NCBI RefSeq assembly: GCF_013423955.1
Contig: NZ_JACCKX010000001.1
Span: 1,178,001-1,242,000, forward strand
DNA length: 64,000 nucleotides
Reading direction: 5' to 3'
Source: Ottowia beijingensis
GTDB lineage: Bacteria; Pseudomonadota; Gammaproteobacteria; Burkholderiales; Burkholderiaceae_C
Shown: one piece after another, positions 1 to 12,059 of the stretch
Numbering within the stretch: the stretch's first letter is position 1
How the letters are laid out: every line of letters starts with the position of its first letter
The notes under the pieces: model-generated
What the model was told of the DNA's origin: nothing
Seen by the model: only the letters and a program-made list of their open reading frames with translations
The model's database searches: none
Program-made: the position numbers and the translations under genes

Positions 1-102
1 CTTGCGGTTGGCCTTGCGCACGCCCGCCTCGGCCACGCCGATGCGCACGCCCGCCACGGGGTGCAGGCTGGAGGCGACGGGAGCGGTCAGGTTCACGGGC
101 AT
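1..102 (-). CDS. argJ: ArgJ, glutamate N-acetyltransferase (N-terminal tip only)
   Basis: Only the first 34 codons lie in the window; the gene runs off its left edge. The tip begins MPVNLTAP and continues with [19 protein letters not shown], the conserved opening of the bifunctional ornithine acetyltransferase / N-acetylglutamate synthase family, which recycles the acetyl group in arginine synthesis. It is read in the same direction as secA and lies downstream of it, an arrangement common in Burkholderiales. Domains and the autocleavage site are outside the window. Confidence 0.82.
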   Translation of the reverse strand, partial: MPVNLTAPVASSLHPVAGVRIGVAEAGVRKANRK

Positions 103-122
103 GGCGGGATCCTCAGGACGGT

Positions 123-200
123 TTGGATTTCAAGCGATTTTGGGCTCTGGCGCTTGATGGGCAAGCGCCGAAAGCTATATTTAATATAGCAATCCGAGTG
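123..200. repeat. AT-rich hairpin repeat (AATAGC/GCGCTTG family)
   Basis: The gap between secA and argJ holds a hairpin GGCGCTTGAT-GGGCAAGCGCC at 149-169, followed by AAAGCTAT and an AT-rich stretch. The same core recurs near 9545, 22400, 36000, 42400 and 47285 in this window. It may also act as a terminator or mRNA stem between the two genes. Confidence 0.7.
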
Positions 201-217
201 GCAATGAAACGACTACC

Positions 218-3005
<2,788 letters not shown>

Positions 3006-3189
3006 GCGTGAGCGGTCACCGCGACGCCTTGCGTGCGCACCGGACGGTGATCCGAAAAGTTCAAAAGTGACGCGAAGTGGGGGCGCCTGGCCCGCATGCA
3101 AGCGCCTGCGAACCGCAGCACCCACAATCCGCGGGGCAACTGGGCATTTTAACTGGCCCGTGCCGGCCGATAATCCACGCCATCAAACC

Positions 3190-3512
3190 ATGTCCCGCAC
3201 CGTGACTTCCTCGACCCGCACTGCCCTGACGCTGCAACAGGCCGTGGCCCAGGCCCCCACCCTGGCGCGGCTCAGCGAGCTGGCAGCCGAGTCGGCCGCG
3301 CGACTCGCCATCGTCCGCCCCTTGCTGCCGCCCGCCCTGCGCACGCTGGTGCAGGCAGGCGCACCCGATGCGGATGGCTGGACGCTGCTCGCCCCCACAA
3401 CGCGGCGGCCGCCAAGCTGCGCCAGTTGGCGCCAGCACTGCTTGCAGCCCTTGACGGCGCAGGCCACCCGGTGAACGCCATCCGGGTGAAAGTGCTGCGC
3501 AGCACCCCGTGA
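3190..3512 (+). CDS. dciA: DUF721 / DciA-type helicase-loading protein (one frame break)
   Basis: A small protein divergently transcribed from secA, as DUF721 genes often are. The ATG at 3190 starts MSRTVTSSTRTALTLQQAV; the segment LARLSELAAESAARL matches the N-terminal helix region of DUF721. The frame breaks near 3400: LLAP should continue NNAAAAKLRQLAPALL, needing one A in the CCCCCACAAC stretch. With that repair the protein is 107 residues, ending VKVLRSTP. DciA proteins are ancestral loaders of the replicative helicase DnaB; family assignment is good, function by homology only. A strong hairpin follows directly after the stop. Confidence 0.75.
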
Positions 3513-3516
3513 AAGA

Positions 3517-3546
3517 AACCCGCGCCACCTTGCGGTGGCGCGGGTT
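3517..3546 (+). terminator. GC-rich hairpin after dciA
   Basis: AACCCGCGCCACC at 3517-3529 pairs perfectly with GGTGGCGCGGGTT at 3534-3546 around a 4-base loop, five bases past the dciA stop. No clear T run follows on the plus strand. The hairpin lies between the convergent dciA and the minus-strand tRNA-Thr, so it could serve either. Confidence 0.7.
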
Positions 3547-3561
3547 GAAGCAATGCTTTGA

Positions 3562-3637
3562 TGGTGCCGGCTGTCGGATTCGAACTGACGACCTACCGCT
3601 TACAAGGCGGGTGCTCTACCAACTGAGCTAAGCCGGC
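3562..3637 (-). tRNA. tRNA-Thr (anticodon TGT)
   Basis: Read on the minus strand this 76-base gene folds into a standard cloverleaf: acceptor GCCGGCT pairs with AGCCGGC, the D arm contains AGCTCAGTTGGTAGAGC, the anticodon loop is CTTGTAA giving anticodon TGT (reads ACA codons), and the T arm has GTTCGAATC. The terminal CCA is encoded at 3562-3564. It lies just downstream of sspB. Confidence 0.97.
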
Positions 3638-3678
3638 GAAAACACGCGGATTCTAGCCACCTCCTGCCGATGATCTTG

Positions 3679-4206
3679 TCATTTGACGCGCTTGAGCGCC
3701 GGGCGCTTGCGCGCGGGCGGGGATGGCGGCGGATCGTCGCTGGATGACCCGTCCTCGTCTGCCGCTTCCGTGCTGGGCACCAGCTGGATGCCACCGCGTG
3801 GGACCGCGTCCTCGGTTGCAGCCGGGGCGCCCGCCTGCTGCGCATCAACGGCTGGCTCCACGCCATCGTCGGAGACTGTCGGCACAGGCACGGGAAACGC
3901 CATGCCCTGGCCGTTCTCGCGCGCATAGATGGCGATGACACGGTCCATGGGCACGATGATCTCGCGCGGGACACCGCCGAAGCGCGCCTTGAACTCGACG
4001 AACTCGTTGCCCAGCTTCAGGCCGCTGGTGGCGTCGAAACTGATGTTGAGCACGATCTCGCCGTTCTGCACGTACTCGCGCGGCACCTGCACCGTGTCGT
4101 CGGCCAGCACGGCGATGTACGGCGTGAGCGCATGGTCGGTGCACCACTCGTACAGGGCCCGGATCAGGTACGGACGGGTGGAGGCGGATTCAAGCGCATT
4201 CATCAT
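3679..4206 (-). CDS. sspB: SspB, ClpXP specificity-enhancing factor
   Basis: SspB binds ssrA-tagged peptides and tethers them to ClpX for degradation. The N-terminal fold domain includes STRPYLIRALYEWC, YIAVLADDTVQVP and NISFDATSGLKLGNEF, all typical. It is followed by a low-complexity acidic linker (EDGSSSDD) and a basic tail (ARKRPALKRVK) where the ClpX-binding peptide normally lies. The start is chosen at ATG 4206, preceded by AAGG; a GTG six bases upstream and an ATG three bases downstream are alternatives. It follows sspA by 9 bases and is surely co-transcribed with it. Confidence 0.93.
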   Translation of the reverse strand: MMNALESASTRPYLIRALYEWCTDHALTPYIAVLADDTVQVPREYVQNGEIVLNISFDATSGLKLGNEFVEFKARFGGVPREIIVPMDRVIAIYARENGQGMAFPVPVPTVSDDGVEPAVDAQQAGAPAATEDAVPRGGIQLVPSTEAADEDGSSSDDPPPSPPARKRPALKRVK

Positions 4207-4215
4207 GCCCACGCC

Positions 4216-4827
4216 TTACTTGCGCATCACCTTCTCGGACGGCGTCAGCGCCTCGATGTAGGCGGGGCGCGAGAAGATGCGCTCGGCGTACTTCAACAGC
4301 GGCGCGGCGTTCTTCGACAGGTCGATGCCGTAGTAGTCCAGGCGCCACAGCAGCGGCGCCAGGGCCACGTCCAGCATGGAGAAGTTGTCGCCCAGGATGA
4401 ACTTGTTCTTGAGGAACACGGGCGCCATCTGCGTCAGGCGGTCGCGGATGTTGGCGCGCGCCTTTTCCAGGGCCTTCTCGTTGCTCTTGGTGGCACGGTT
4501 CTCCAGCGTGGACACGTGCGAGAACAGTTCCTTCTCGAAGTTGAGCAGGAACAGGCGCACGCGCGCGCGGTCGACCGGGTCGCCCGGCATCAGCTGGGGG
4601 TGCGGGAAGCGCTCGTCGATGTACTCGTTGATGATGTTCGACTCGTACAGGATCAGGTCGCGCTCGACCAGGATCGGCACCTGTCCGTAGGGGTTCATCA
4701 CGCCGATGTCTTCGGGCTTGTTGTAGAGATCGACATCGCGGATCTCGAAGTCCATGCCTTTCTCGAACAGCACGAAGCGGCAACGGTGAGAGAAAGGGCA
4801 GGTCGTACCGGAATACAGCACCATCAT
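4216..4827 (-). CDS. sspA: SspA, stringent starvation protein A
   Basis: A glutathione-S-transferase-fold protein of 203 residues that associates with RNA polymerase during starvation. The N-terminal thioredoxin-like domain opens MMVLYSGTTCPFSHRCRF; the NPYGQVPILVERDLILYES segment and the helical C-terminal domain with GDNFSMLDVALAPLLWRL match SspA. It lies downstream of petC and upstream of sspB, the standard betaproteobacterial order, and has an AGGAG-like site about 8 bases before the start. Confidence 0.95.
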   Translation of the reverse strand: MMVLYSGTTCPFSHRCRFVLFEKGMDFEIRDVDLYNKPEDIGVMNPYGQVPILVERDLILYESNIINEYIDERFPHPQLMPGDPVDRARVRLFLLNFEKELFSHVSTLENRATKSNEKALEKARANIRDRLTQMAPVFLKNKFILGDNFSMLDVALAPLLWRLDYYGIDLSKNAAPLLKYAERIFSRPAYIEALTPSEKVMRK

Positions 4828-4929
4828 GTGAGGAGGCTCCTTAAAACCGAAGGAGTGGGGCGGCGCCTGGCCGGCACCGCCCCACTCCACCGCCCCGGCC
4901 AGGCGCCGGGGGCAACTTGAAAGCGAAGA

Positions 4930-5697
4930 TTACTTGACGTCTTTCCAGTACGCCGCGTTGAGGCGCCACGCCAGGAAAGTGAAGAACAGCAGGAACAGCA
5001 GAACCCAGACGCCGATGGACACCCGCTTGTTCTGCGCCGGCTCGCCCATCCACTGCAGGAAGTTGACCAGATCGCCCACCGTCTTGTCGTACTCCTGCTG
5101 GCTCATGGTGCCGGGTGTCACCTGCTCCCAGCGGCCGGTGAAATGCTGGACTTCATGGCCATGCTGCTGGCTGACCTCGAAGATGGGCTTGCGCTCGCCC
5201 TGCAGTTCCCACAGCGGGTGCGGCATGGCGATGTTGGGGAAGGTGAGGTTGTCCCAGCCCGTGGGCTTGATCGGATCGCGGTAGTAGGTGCGGAACAGCG
5301 TGTAGATGTAGTCCGCGCCCGAGCCGCCGGCACCGGCACGCGAGCGGGCGATCAGCGTCAGGTCGGGCGGGTTGACGCCGAACCAGGCCTTGGCTTGGGC
5401 CGGGTTGATGGCCGACTTCATCATGTCGCCGACCTTCTCGGACGTGAACAGCAGATTGTCCTGAATCTGCTGATCAGTCAGGCCGATGTCCCTCAGGCGG
5501 TTGTAGCGCATGAAGGTGGCGGAGTGGCAGTTGAGGCAGTAGTTGACGAAGATCTTCGCGCCGTTCTGCAGCGAGCCCTGGTCGTTCACCTTGCCAGGCG
5601 CCTTGTCCCAGGCGGCGCCACCGGCCGCGGCTTGGGCACCCGTGATCAGGCCGAGCGCCAGCGCAGCGCCAAGGGCCAGTTTCTTCCAGACGTTCAT
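4930..5697 (-). CDS. petC: Cytochrome c1 of the bc1 complex
   Basis: The c-type heme subunit of ubiquinol-cytochrome c reductase. A signal peptide (LALGAALALGLITGAQA) is followed by the heme site CLNCH at residues 54-58. The stretch around MPHPLWEL supplies the probable Met axial ligand, and a C-terminal membrane anchor (VWVLLFLLFFTFLAWRL) holds the heme domain in the periplasm. At 255 residues it is full length. It is the last gene of the petABC operon, 20 bases after petB. Confidence 0.96.
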   Translation of the reverse strand: MNVWKKLALGAALALGLITGAQAAAGGAAWDKAPGKVNDQGSLQNGAKIFVNYCLNCHSATFMRYNRLRDIGLTDQQIQDNLLFTSEKVGDMMKSAINPAQAKAWFGVNPPDLTLIARSRAGAGGSGADYIYTLFRTYYRDPIKPTGWDNLTFPNIAMPHPLWELQGERKPIFEVSQQHGHEVQHFTGRWEQVTPGTMSQQEYDKTVGDLVNFLQWMGEPAQNKRVSIGVWVLLFLLFFTFLAWRLNAAYWKDVK

Positions 5698-5717
5698 GTT
5701 GTTATCTCCAGCGGTCT

Positions 5718-7186
5718 TCAGTGCGGCTTGAAGGTGACGCGGTCGGGCACAGGCTTGGGCGTACCCAGTTGGCTCCACCAGGGCATCAGCAGGAAGAAGC
5801 CGAAGTAGAACAGCGTACCGATCATGGCAACCAGTTCGTTGGTGAGCCACGGCAGCGCCGGATGCAGCGGACCCGGCACCATGATGCCCAGCACCGTCAG
5901 GATCAGGAACCAGATCACGAACACGGCGTAGACCCACTTGTGCCAGTTCGGGCGGTAGCGGATGGAGCGCGCCGGGCTGTGATCCAGCCAGGGCAGGAAG
6001 AACAGGATGACGACGGCACCACCCATCACCACCACGCCCCAGAACTTGGCGTCGAAGGTCTTCAGCAGCGCGATGGCCACCAGGCCGGCGACGGCCATGC
6101 CGATTTTCAGCGCCATCGAGCACTTGCACTTCAGGAAGGCCAGCACCACACCCAGGGCGATGATGGCGACCAGCACGTTGACCATCACGTCGGTGGTGGC
6201 GCGCAGCATCGAGTAGAAGGGCGTGAAGTACCACACCGGCGCAATGTGCAGCGGCGTGACCAGCGGGTCGGCCGGCACGAAGTTGTTGTACTCAGGAAGT
6301 AGCCACCCATCTCCGGCGCGAAGAACACCACGGCGAAGAAGATCATCAGAAACACGCCCACGCCCATGATGTCGTGGATGGTGTAGTACGGATGGAACGG
6401 GATGCCGTCGGCCGGTGCATCGGGCGACCAGCGGTTGCCCTTGGGGCCGGCCTTGATCTCGATGCCGTCCGGGTTGTTCGAGCCCACGTCGTGCAGCGCC
6501 AGCAGGTGGGCCACCACCAGGCCGATCAGCACCAGCGGCACGGCGATGACGTGGAAGCTGAAGAAGCGGTTCAGTGTCGCGTCGCCCACCACGTAGTCAC
6601 CGCGGATCAGCAGCGCCAGGTCGGGGCCGATGAAGGGAATGGCGGAGAACAGGTTCACGATCACCTGCGCGCCCCAGTAGGACATCTGGCCCCAAGGCAG
6701 CAGATAGCCCATGAAGGCCTCGGCCATCAGCGCCAGGAAGATGGCGCAGCCGAAGATCCAGACCAACTCGCGCGGCTTGCGATACGAGCCGTACAGCAGC
6801 CCGCGGAACATGTGCAGGTAGACCACCACGAAGAACGCCGACGCGCCGGTGGAGTGCATGTAGCGGATGAACCAGCCACCCGGCACCTCGCGCATGATGT
6901 ATTCAACCGAGGCGAAGGCGATGGGCGGCGCGCCCAGGATGCCACCCACCGGGCCGGCATCGGGCTTGTAGTGCATGACCAGGAAGATGCCGGTGACGAT
7001 CTGGATCACCAGCACCAGCATGGCCAGCGAGCCGAAGAAGTACCAGAAGTTGAAGTTCTTCGGCGCGTAGTACTCCGACATGTGCTTGCGGTATTCCGCA
7101 AACGCGGTCGGAAACCGGTTCTCGAACCAGTTGGTCACTTTGGCGCCCAGCGGCGCGTTGGGGGAGATTTCCTTGAACTCTGCCAT
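5718..7186 (-). CDS. petB: Cytochrome b of the bc1 complex (one frame break)
   Basis: The membrane quinol-oxidising subunit with two b hemes. Helices with heme-ligand histidines (YMHSTGASAFFVVVYLHMFR and FSFHVIAVPLVLIGLVVAHL) and the Qo-site region APVWYFTPFYSMLR are clear. The frame breaks near 6294: GGYFL should continue EYNNFVPADP, needing one G. The repaired protein is 489 residues, normal for the unsplit betaproteobacterial form. It lies between petA and petC. Confidence 0.95.
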
Positions 7187-7195
7187 GACCGCCTC

Positions 7196-7815
7196 TTATG
7201 CCTTCTTGTCTTCGCCGATCAACAGCTTGTTGTCGGACAGGTACATGTGCGGCGGCACCTCCAGGTTGTCGGGCGCCGGCTTGTTCTTGAACACGCGGCC
7301 CGCCAGGTCGAAGGTGGAGCCGTGGCACGCGCAGAAGAAGCCACCCGGCCAGTTGTCGGGCAGCGAGGGCTGCGCGCCGGGGGTGAACTTGTCGCCGGGC
7401 GAGCAGCCCAGGTGGGTGCAGATGCCGATCGCCACCAGCACCTCGGGCTTGATGGAACGGGTCTGGTTCTTGGCGTACTCGGGCGTGGGGAAGGCGGTGC
7501 GGTCGGAATTGGGGTCGGCCAGTTCGCCCTCGACCTGCTTGAGGGTCTCGAGCTGCTCGGGCGTGCGGCGCATGATCCACACCGGCTTGCCGCGCCACTC
7601 GACGGTGATCTTCTCACCGGGCTTCACCGCGGCGATGTCCACCTCGACGGCGGCACCGGCCGCCTTGGCCCGCTCGGAGGGCGCGAAGCTGGCGACGAAG
7701 GGGTTGCCAAGGCCGCGGCACCGGCAGCGCCAGCGCAACTCGAGGCGATGAGCCAGGTTCGCTTGCTGCTGTCCATGGGCGCTGGGGTGAATTTGCTTGT
7801 GGGGGCGTCACTCAT
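7196..7815 (-). CDS. petA: Rieske iron-sulfur subunit of the bc1 complex (one frame break)
   Basis: The [2Fe-2S] protein that carries electrons from quinol to cytochrome c1. Cluster ligands lie in CTHLGC and CACHGS. The N-terminal part SSKRTWLIASSCAGAAGAAAL is a Tat-like signal/anchor, in keeping with the tatABC genes nearby. The frame breaks near 7709 inside the sequence after AAAL, where one G restores GNPFVASFAPSERAKAAG. The repaired protein is about 206 residues. It is the first gene of petABC. Confidence 0.94.
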
Positions 7816-7965
7816 GGCTGTCCTCTGGCGATTTCTTGTGTCCGGATCAACGGGGATTGTAGCGGAGCGCAACATCGCCCCCGGCGGGCCGAGCGCACGG
7901 GATTGACAACCATCAAGCGGTCGCAATACTGGCGCCGTCTTCAACAACCCGCTGAGGGAAACAAC

Positions 7966-8378
7966 ATGGGAATGATGCAAGAGTTCAGGAATTTGCCGTC
8001 AAGGGCAACGCCATTGATCTGGCCGTGGGCGTGATCATCGGCGGCGCCTTCGGCAAGATCGTCGACTCGATCGTGGGCGACCTGATCATGCCGATCGTCG
8101 GCCGGCTGTTCGGCGGGCTGGACTTCTCCAGCTACTACATCCCGCTGGCGGGCCAGGCCAGCGGCCTGGCGCTGGAAGAGGCCAAGAAGGCCGGCGCCGT
8201 GTTCGCCTACGGCAACTTCATCACCATCCTGGTGAACTTCATCCTGCTGGCCTTCATCATCTTCATGATGGTCAAGCAGATCAACCGCCTGAAGCGCGAA
8301 GAGCCGGCCCCCGCCCCCGAGGCGCCGCCGGAAGAGGTGCAGCTGCTGCGCGAAATCCGCGACAGCCTGAAGCGCTGA
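7966..8378 (+). CDS. mscL: MscL, large-conductance mechanosensitive channel (one frame break)
   Basis: A pentameric channel that opens under membrane tension to release solutes on osmotic downshock. The N-terminus is read from ATG 7966 (MGMMQEF) after an AGGGAA ribosome site. The frame breaks near 7990, where one A restores the amphipathic helix [17 protein letters not shown]. The pore helix [12 protein letters not shown], the periplasmic loop, the second helix ([19 protein letters not shown]) and the cytoplasmic helix LLREIRDSL follow. Repaired length is 137 residues. It is transcribed alone, convergent with pdxA. Confidence 0.94.
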
Positions 8379-8396
8379 TCAGATCAAGCGAAAACG

Positions 8397-9475
8397 CTAC
8401 ACAAACCGTAGCTCAAGACGCCCGTTCGCCCTGCGCGACGGGCGTTTTGTTTGCGCCATGCGGCGTGCCATGCGCACCGCCGCCAGCAGGCTGGCCGCGT
8501 CGGCGCGGCCGCTGCCGGCGAGGTCGAAGGCGGTGCCGTGGTCGGGGCTGGTGCGCACGAGGGGCAGGCCCAGCGTGACGTTCACGCCCTGCTCCACGCC
8601 GAGGTACTTCACCGGGATCAGCCCCTGGTCGTGGTACATCGCCACCACCACGTCGAACTCGGCGAAGCCGCGCGCGCGCATGAACACGGTGTCGGGCGCG
8701 AAGGGGCCTTGGGCGTCGATGCCTTCGGCGCGCGCCTGGGCGATGGCGGGGGCGATCGCCTCGATCTCCTCGCGCCCGAACAACCCGCCTTCGCCCGCAT
8801 GCGGGTTGAGCCCGGCCACCGCGATGCGGGGCTGCCGCTGTAGCGCCGCCCCAACAGAAGTGTGCGCGATGCGCAACGTCTGCAGGATGTTGCCCACTGT
8901 TACCTTTTCGATAGCATCGCGCAAAGACAGGTGAATGCTCACCAGCACGGTGCGCAGTTCGCCGTTGGCCAGCATCATGCGCACCGGCAGCTCGGCCACG
9001 GGTTTGCCCAGGTGTTCAGCGGCGACAGCCTGTAGCAGCTCGGTGTGGCCGGGGTAGCGCGCATACGGGGCGCCGGCGGCCGACAGCGCCTCCTTGTGCA
9101 GCGGCGCGGTGACCAGGCCCGCGATGTCGCCGCGCAGCGCGCGCGCGCGGCCCAGTCCACGGCATCGCCCGCCATGCGGCCGGCCACGGCGCTGATGCGC
9201 CCCAGCGGCACCGGCACGGCCGGCGGCTCGACCACCTGCAGCACCGGCACGCAGCGCGGCGGCACGGCCAGCGCATCGGCGGGGCGCTCGATCAGCGCCA
9301 CCGGCAGCGGCACGCCCGCGCCCTGCACGATGGCGGCGGCGCGGCGCAGCGTGGCCACATCGCCAGCGACGAAGCAGCCGCGCAGCGCCTCGGGCGCGTC
9401 GCGAAAGGCCTTGGCGATGATTTCGGGGCCGATGCCGGCCGCATCGCCCATGGTGATGGCGAGAGGAAGGGTCAT
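8397..9475 (-). CDS. pdxA: PdxA, 4-hydroxythreonine-4-phosphate dehydrogenase (one frame break)
   Basis: PdxA oxidises 4-phosphohydroxy-L-threonine in vitamin B6 synthesis. The start MTLPLAITMGDAAGIGPEI at 9475 is typical. The frame breaks near 9146, where one G after DWAARA restores LRGDIAGLVTAPLHKEAL. Metal-ligand segments GHTELLQ and MYHDQGLIPVKYLG, and the ending LVRTSPDHGTAFDLAGSGRAD, follow. The last 15 or so codons are read through the hairpin at 8418-8445 and are probably a non-conserved tail. Repaired length is 359 residues, slightly long for the family. Confidence 0.93.
8418..8448 (+). terminator. Rho-independent terminator of mscL
   Basis: ACGCCCGT at 8418-8425 pairs with ACGGGCGT at 8438-8445, followed by TTTTG. 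It lies 40 bases past the mscL stop. The same bases encode the C-terminal tail of the convergent pdxA. Confidence 0.75.
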
Positions 9476-9534
9476 GGGTGAAGACGAAGAAGGTGCAGGA
9501 AGGAGGGGGACTTCCAAGATTTTTTGATTAATTA

Positions 9535-9590
9535 AAAATGCTTTTGGCGCTTGATTAGCGGGCGCAAGCAGCTCATATTTTCATACTCAT
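9535..9590. repeat. AT-rich hairpin repeat between Nif3-like gene and pdxA
   Basis: TTGGCGCTTGATTAGCGGGCGCAAGC around 9543-9570, with CAGCTCATATTTTCAT after it, is another member of the GCGCTTG/AATAGC family. The rest of the 9476-9667 gap shows nothing else. Confidence 0.55.
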
Positions 9591-9667
9591 GAATGGCGTC
9601 AAACCGCTATCGCCTGTTTAAGCACCTGTGCCGCCCCGTCGAGCCCCGCGCGCCGGCCCTCCGCCGC

Positions 9668-10450
9668 TCACGCCGGGTTGTCGATCTCAATGAACTGGTG
9701 CGCGATGCCCAGCTGCGCCGCCACGTGCGCCGCGAAGGCCGGCGCGCCGTAGCGCTCGGTGGCGTGGTGGCCGCAGGCGTAGAAGACCACGCCGCATTCG
9801 CGCGCCAGGTGCACCTGCGGCTCGGAGATTTCGCCGGTGATGAAGGCCTGCGCCCCGGCGGCGATGGCGGATTCGAAATAACCCTGCGCGCCGCCGCTGC
9901 ACCAAGCTATTATTTCAATAGCATCCGGCGCTTGCCCCACCTGCGTCACAGGCCGGTTCAGCACATGCTCCAGCTGCCAGGCCAGCACGTCGGCATCGGC
10001 AAAGGCTTCGCCGTCGGCGCGCTGGCCGATGAAGCCCAGCTCCTGCTCGCCAAAGCGCCCGGTGGCCACCAGCCCCAGCCGCTGGCCCAACTGCGCGTTG
10101 TTGCCGAGCGTGGGGTGCGCGTCCAGCGGCAGGTGGTAGGCCAGCAGGTTGATGTCGTGCGCCAGCAGGCGCTTGAGGCGCTCTTTCATCCAGCCCGTCA
10201 CCGTGCCGTCCTGCCCGCGCCAGAACAGGCCGTGGTGCACCAGGATGGCATCGGCCCCGGCGTCGATGGCGGCGTCGATCAGCGCGCGGCTGGCCGTCAC
10301 ACCGCTCACCAGCTTGCCGATGTGCGGCTTGCCCTCCACCTGCAGGCCGTTGGGGCCGTAGTCCTTGAACAGGGCCGGCTGCAGCTCGGCGTTGCAGGCC
10401 GCCAGCAGGGCGGCGCGGTCGATGGAGGGCGGTGCAGACATGCGGCGCAT
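9668..10450 (-). CDS. Nif3-like dinuclear metal-binding protein (YbgI type)
   Basis: A 260-residue member of the Nif3/YbgI family, hexameric toroids that bind two metal ions. Opening DRAALLAACNAELQP, then DYGPNGLQVEGKP and the metal site HHGLFWRGQDG; the second half has TGEISEPQVHLARE and GHHATERYGA with more ligands. The enzymatic role is not established for the family. The stretch encoding APDAIEIIAW (9905-9935) matches the AT-rich repeat found elsewhere in the window, so a mobile repeat seems to have been absorbed in frame. It is a single gene between pdxA and the flavoprotein. Confidence 0.9.
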   Translation of the reverse strand: MRRMSAPPSIDRAALLAACNAELQPALFKDYGPNGLQVEGKPHIGKLVSGVTASRALIDAAIDAGADAILVHHGLFWRGQDGTVTGWMKERLKRLLAHDINLLAYHLPLDAHPTLGNNAQLGQRLGLVATGRFGEQELGFIGQRADGEAFADADVLAWQLEHVLNRPVTQVGQAPDAIEIIAWCSGGAQGYFESAIAAGAQAFITGEISEPQVHLARECGVVFYACGHHATERYGAPAFAAHVAAQLGIAHQFIEIDNPA

Positions 10451-10579
10451 TGTCGACCATCGCCCTTTGCCTGACGCAGATCAAACCCGTTTACCCGTGC
10501 TTCACAAGAGTTCAGAAGCACTTCAGGCCGCCCGCTTAAGCTGAATCTTGCTCAACACAACAAGATTGGAGGTCAAGCC

Positions 10580-11923
10580 ATGAAGCGCATCGCCTGGGTT
10601 TTCTGGGGCTTTCTGGCCCTGCTCACCGGCCTGTGGCTGATGGCCGATACGCTGCTGCCCGCGCAGCGCGGCTACTTCGACTTCCGCACCGTGTGGGTGC
10701 AGTACACGGGCGTCATCGCCATGGGCGTGATGTCGCTGGCCGTGGTGCTGGCCGTGCGGCCGGTGTGGCTGGAGCGGCACCTCGACGGCCTGGACAAGAT
10801 GTACCGCCTGCACAAGTGGCTGGGCATCGGCGCGCTGGTGGTGGGCACGGTGCACTGGCTGTGGGCCAAGGGCACCAAGTGGGCCGTCGGCTGGGGCTGG
10901 CTGACCAAGCCGGCGCGCGGTGCGGGCGGCGGCGCGGCGGAGTTGGGCGCCATCGAAGCCGCGCTGCGCGGCTGGCGCGGCACGGCCGAGACGATGGGCG
11001 AATGGGCCTTCTACGGCGCCGTGCTGCTGATCGTGCTGGCGCTCGTCAAGCGCTTCCCCTACCGCCTCTTCGCCAAGACGCACAAGCTGCTGGCCGTGGC
11101 CTACCTGGTGCTGGTGTTCCACACCGTTGTGCTGACCAAGATCGACTACTGGGCGCAGCCGGTGGGCTCGGTGCAGGCGGTGCTGCTGGTGGCGGGCACG
11201 GTGTCGGCGGTGATCGTGCTGCTGGGCCGCATCGGTGCGCGGCGCACCGCGCACGGCACCATCGAGTCGCTGGAGCGCTTTCCCGCCCTGCACATGCTGG
11301 AGACCACGCTGCTGCTGGATGAGCGCTGGGCCGGCCACCAGCCGGGGCAGTTCGCCTTTCTCACCTCCAGCGCGTCGGAGGGCGCGCACCCCTACACCAT
11401 CGCCTCGGCCTGGAACCCGCAGGACCGGCGCATCAGCTTCGTCACCAAGGCGCTGGGCGACCACACCGGCACGCTGCACGAGCGCCTGCGCGTGGGCGAC
11501 CGCGTGAAGATCGAAGGCCCCTACGGCCACTTCACCTTCGAAGGCGATGCGCCGCAGCAGATCTGGATCGGCGCCGGCATCGGCATCACGCCCTTCATCG
11601 CCCGCATGAAGCACCTGGCGCAGGCCGGCGCGCGCGGCCCGACGGTGGTCGACCTGTTCCACCCCACCGCCGCCATCGACCCCGCTGCGCTGCAGAAGCT
11701 GCAAGCCAACGCCCGGGCCGCCGGCGTGCGCCTGCACCTGTTGGTCGACGGCCAGGACGAGCGCCTGACAGGCGAACGCCTGCGCCAGATGGTGCCCGGC
11801 TGGAAGAACGCCAGCGTGTGGTTCTGCGGCCCCGCAGGCTTTGGCCAGGCGCTGCGTGCCGACCTGACCGCGCAGGGCTTGCCGGACGATGCCTTCCACC
11901 AGGAGCTGTTCCAGATGCGGTGA
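10580..11923 (+). CDS. Ferric-reductase-like membrane flavoprotein
   Basis: A 447-residue protein whose first 210 or so residues hold six membrane spans of the ferric reductase transmembrane domain, with candidate heme histidines in YRLHKWLG, VGTVHWLW, KTHKLLAVAY and LVFHTVVL. The cytoplasmic half is an FAD/NAD(P)H reductase: HPYTIASAW binds FAD, GPYGHF and IGAGIGITPF bind nucleotide, and CGPAGFG ends the fold. It resembles NADPH-oxidase-type or YedZ/ferric-reductase oxidoreductases; the acceptor is not evident. A good GGAGGT ribosome site lies at 10567-10572. It is divergent from the Nif3-like gene and transcribed alone. Confidence 0.87.
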   Translation: MKRIAWVFWGFLALLTGLWLMADTLLPAQRGYFDFRTVWVQYTGVIAMGVMSLAVVLAVRPVWLERHLDGLDKMYRLHKWLGIGALVVGTVHWLWAKGTKWAVGWGWLTKPARGAGGGAAELGAIEAALRGWRGTAETMGEWAFYGAVLLIVLALVKRFPYRLFAKTHKLLAVAYLVLVFHTVVLTKIDYWAQPVGSVQAVLLVAGTVSAVIVLLGRIGARRTAHGTIESLERFPALHMLETTLLLDERWAGHQPGQFAFLTSSASEGAHPYTIASAWNPQDRRISFVTKALGDHTGTLHERLRVGDRVKIEGPYGHFTFEGDAPQQIWIGAGIGITPFIARMKHLAQAGARGPTVVDLFHPTAAIDPAALQKLQANARAAGVRLHLLVDGQDERLTGERLRQMVPGWKNASVWFCGPAGFGQALRADLTAQGLPDDAFHQELFQMR

Positions 11924-11984
11924 ACGACGGCCGCGCCAGTCCCTTGCGCCCGGAGCGCGTGGCCACCCAACGCCCTCCTCCCTC

Positions 11985-12059
11985 TGTGGGAGCGGGCTGG
12001 CCCGCGATGACGGCCTCGCCATAACGCAGGCGCCCATCGCGGGCCAGCCCGCTCCCACA
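11985..12059. repeat. Inverted pair of REP-like palindromes (GGAGCGGGCTGGCCCGC)
   Basis: TGTGGGAGCGGGCTGGCCCG at 11985 onward and its inverse at 12035-12059 form a divergent pair with a 25-base spacer. The same unit recurs at 45487-45562, 57746-57821 and, as a single copy, near 47186. It sits between the flavoprotein stop and htrA. Confidence 0.85.
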
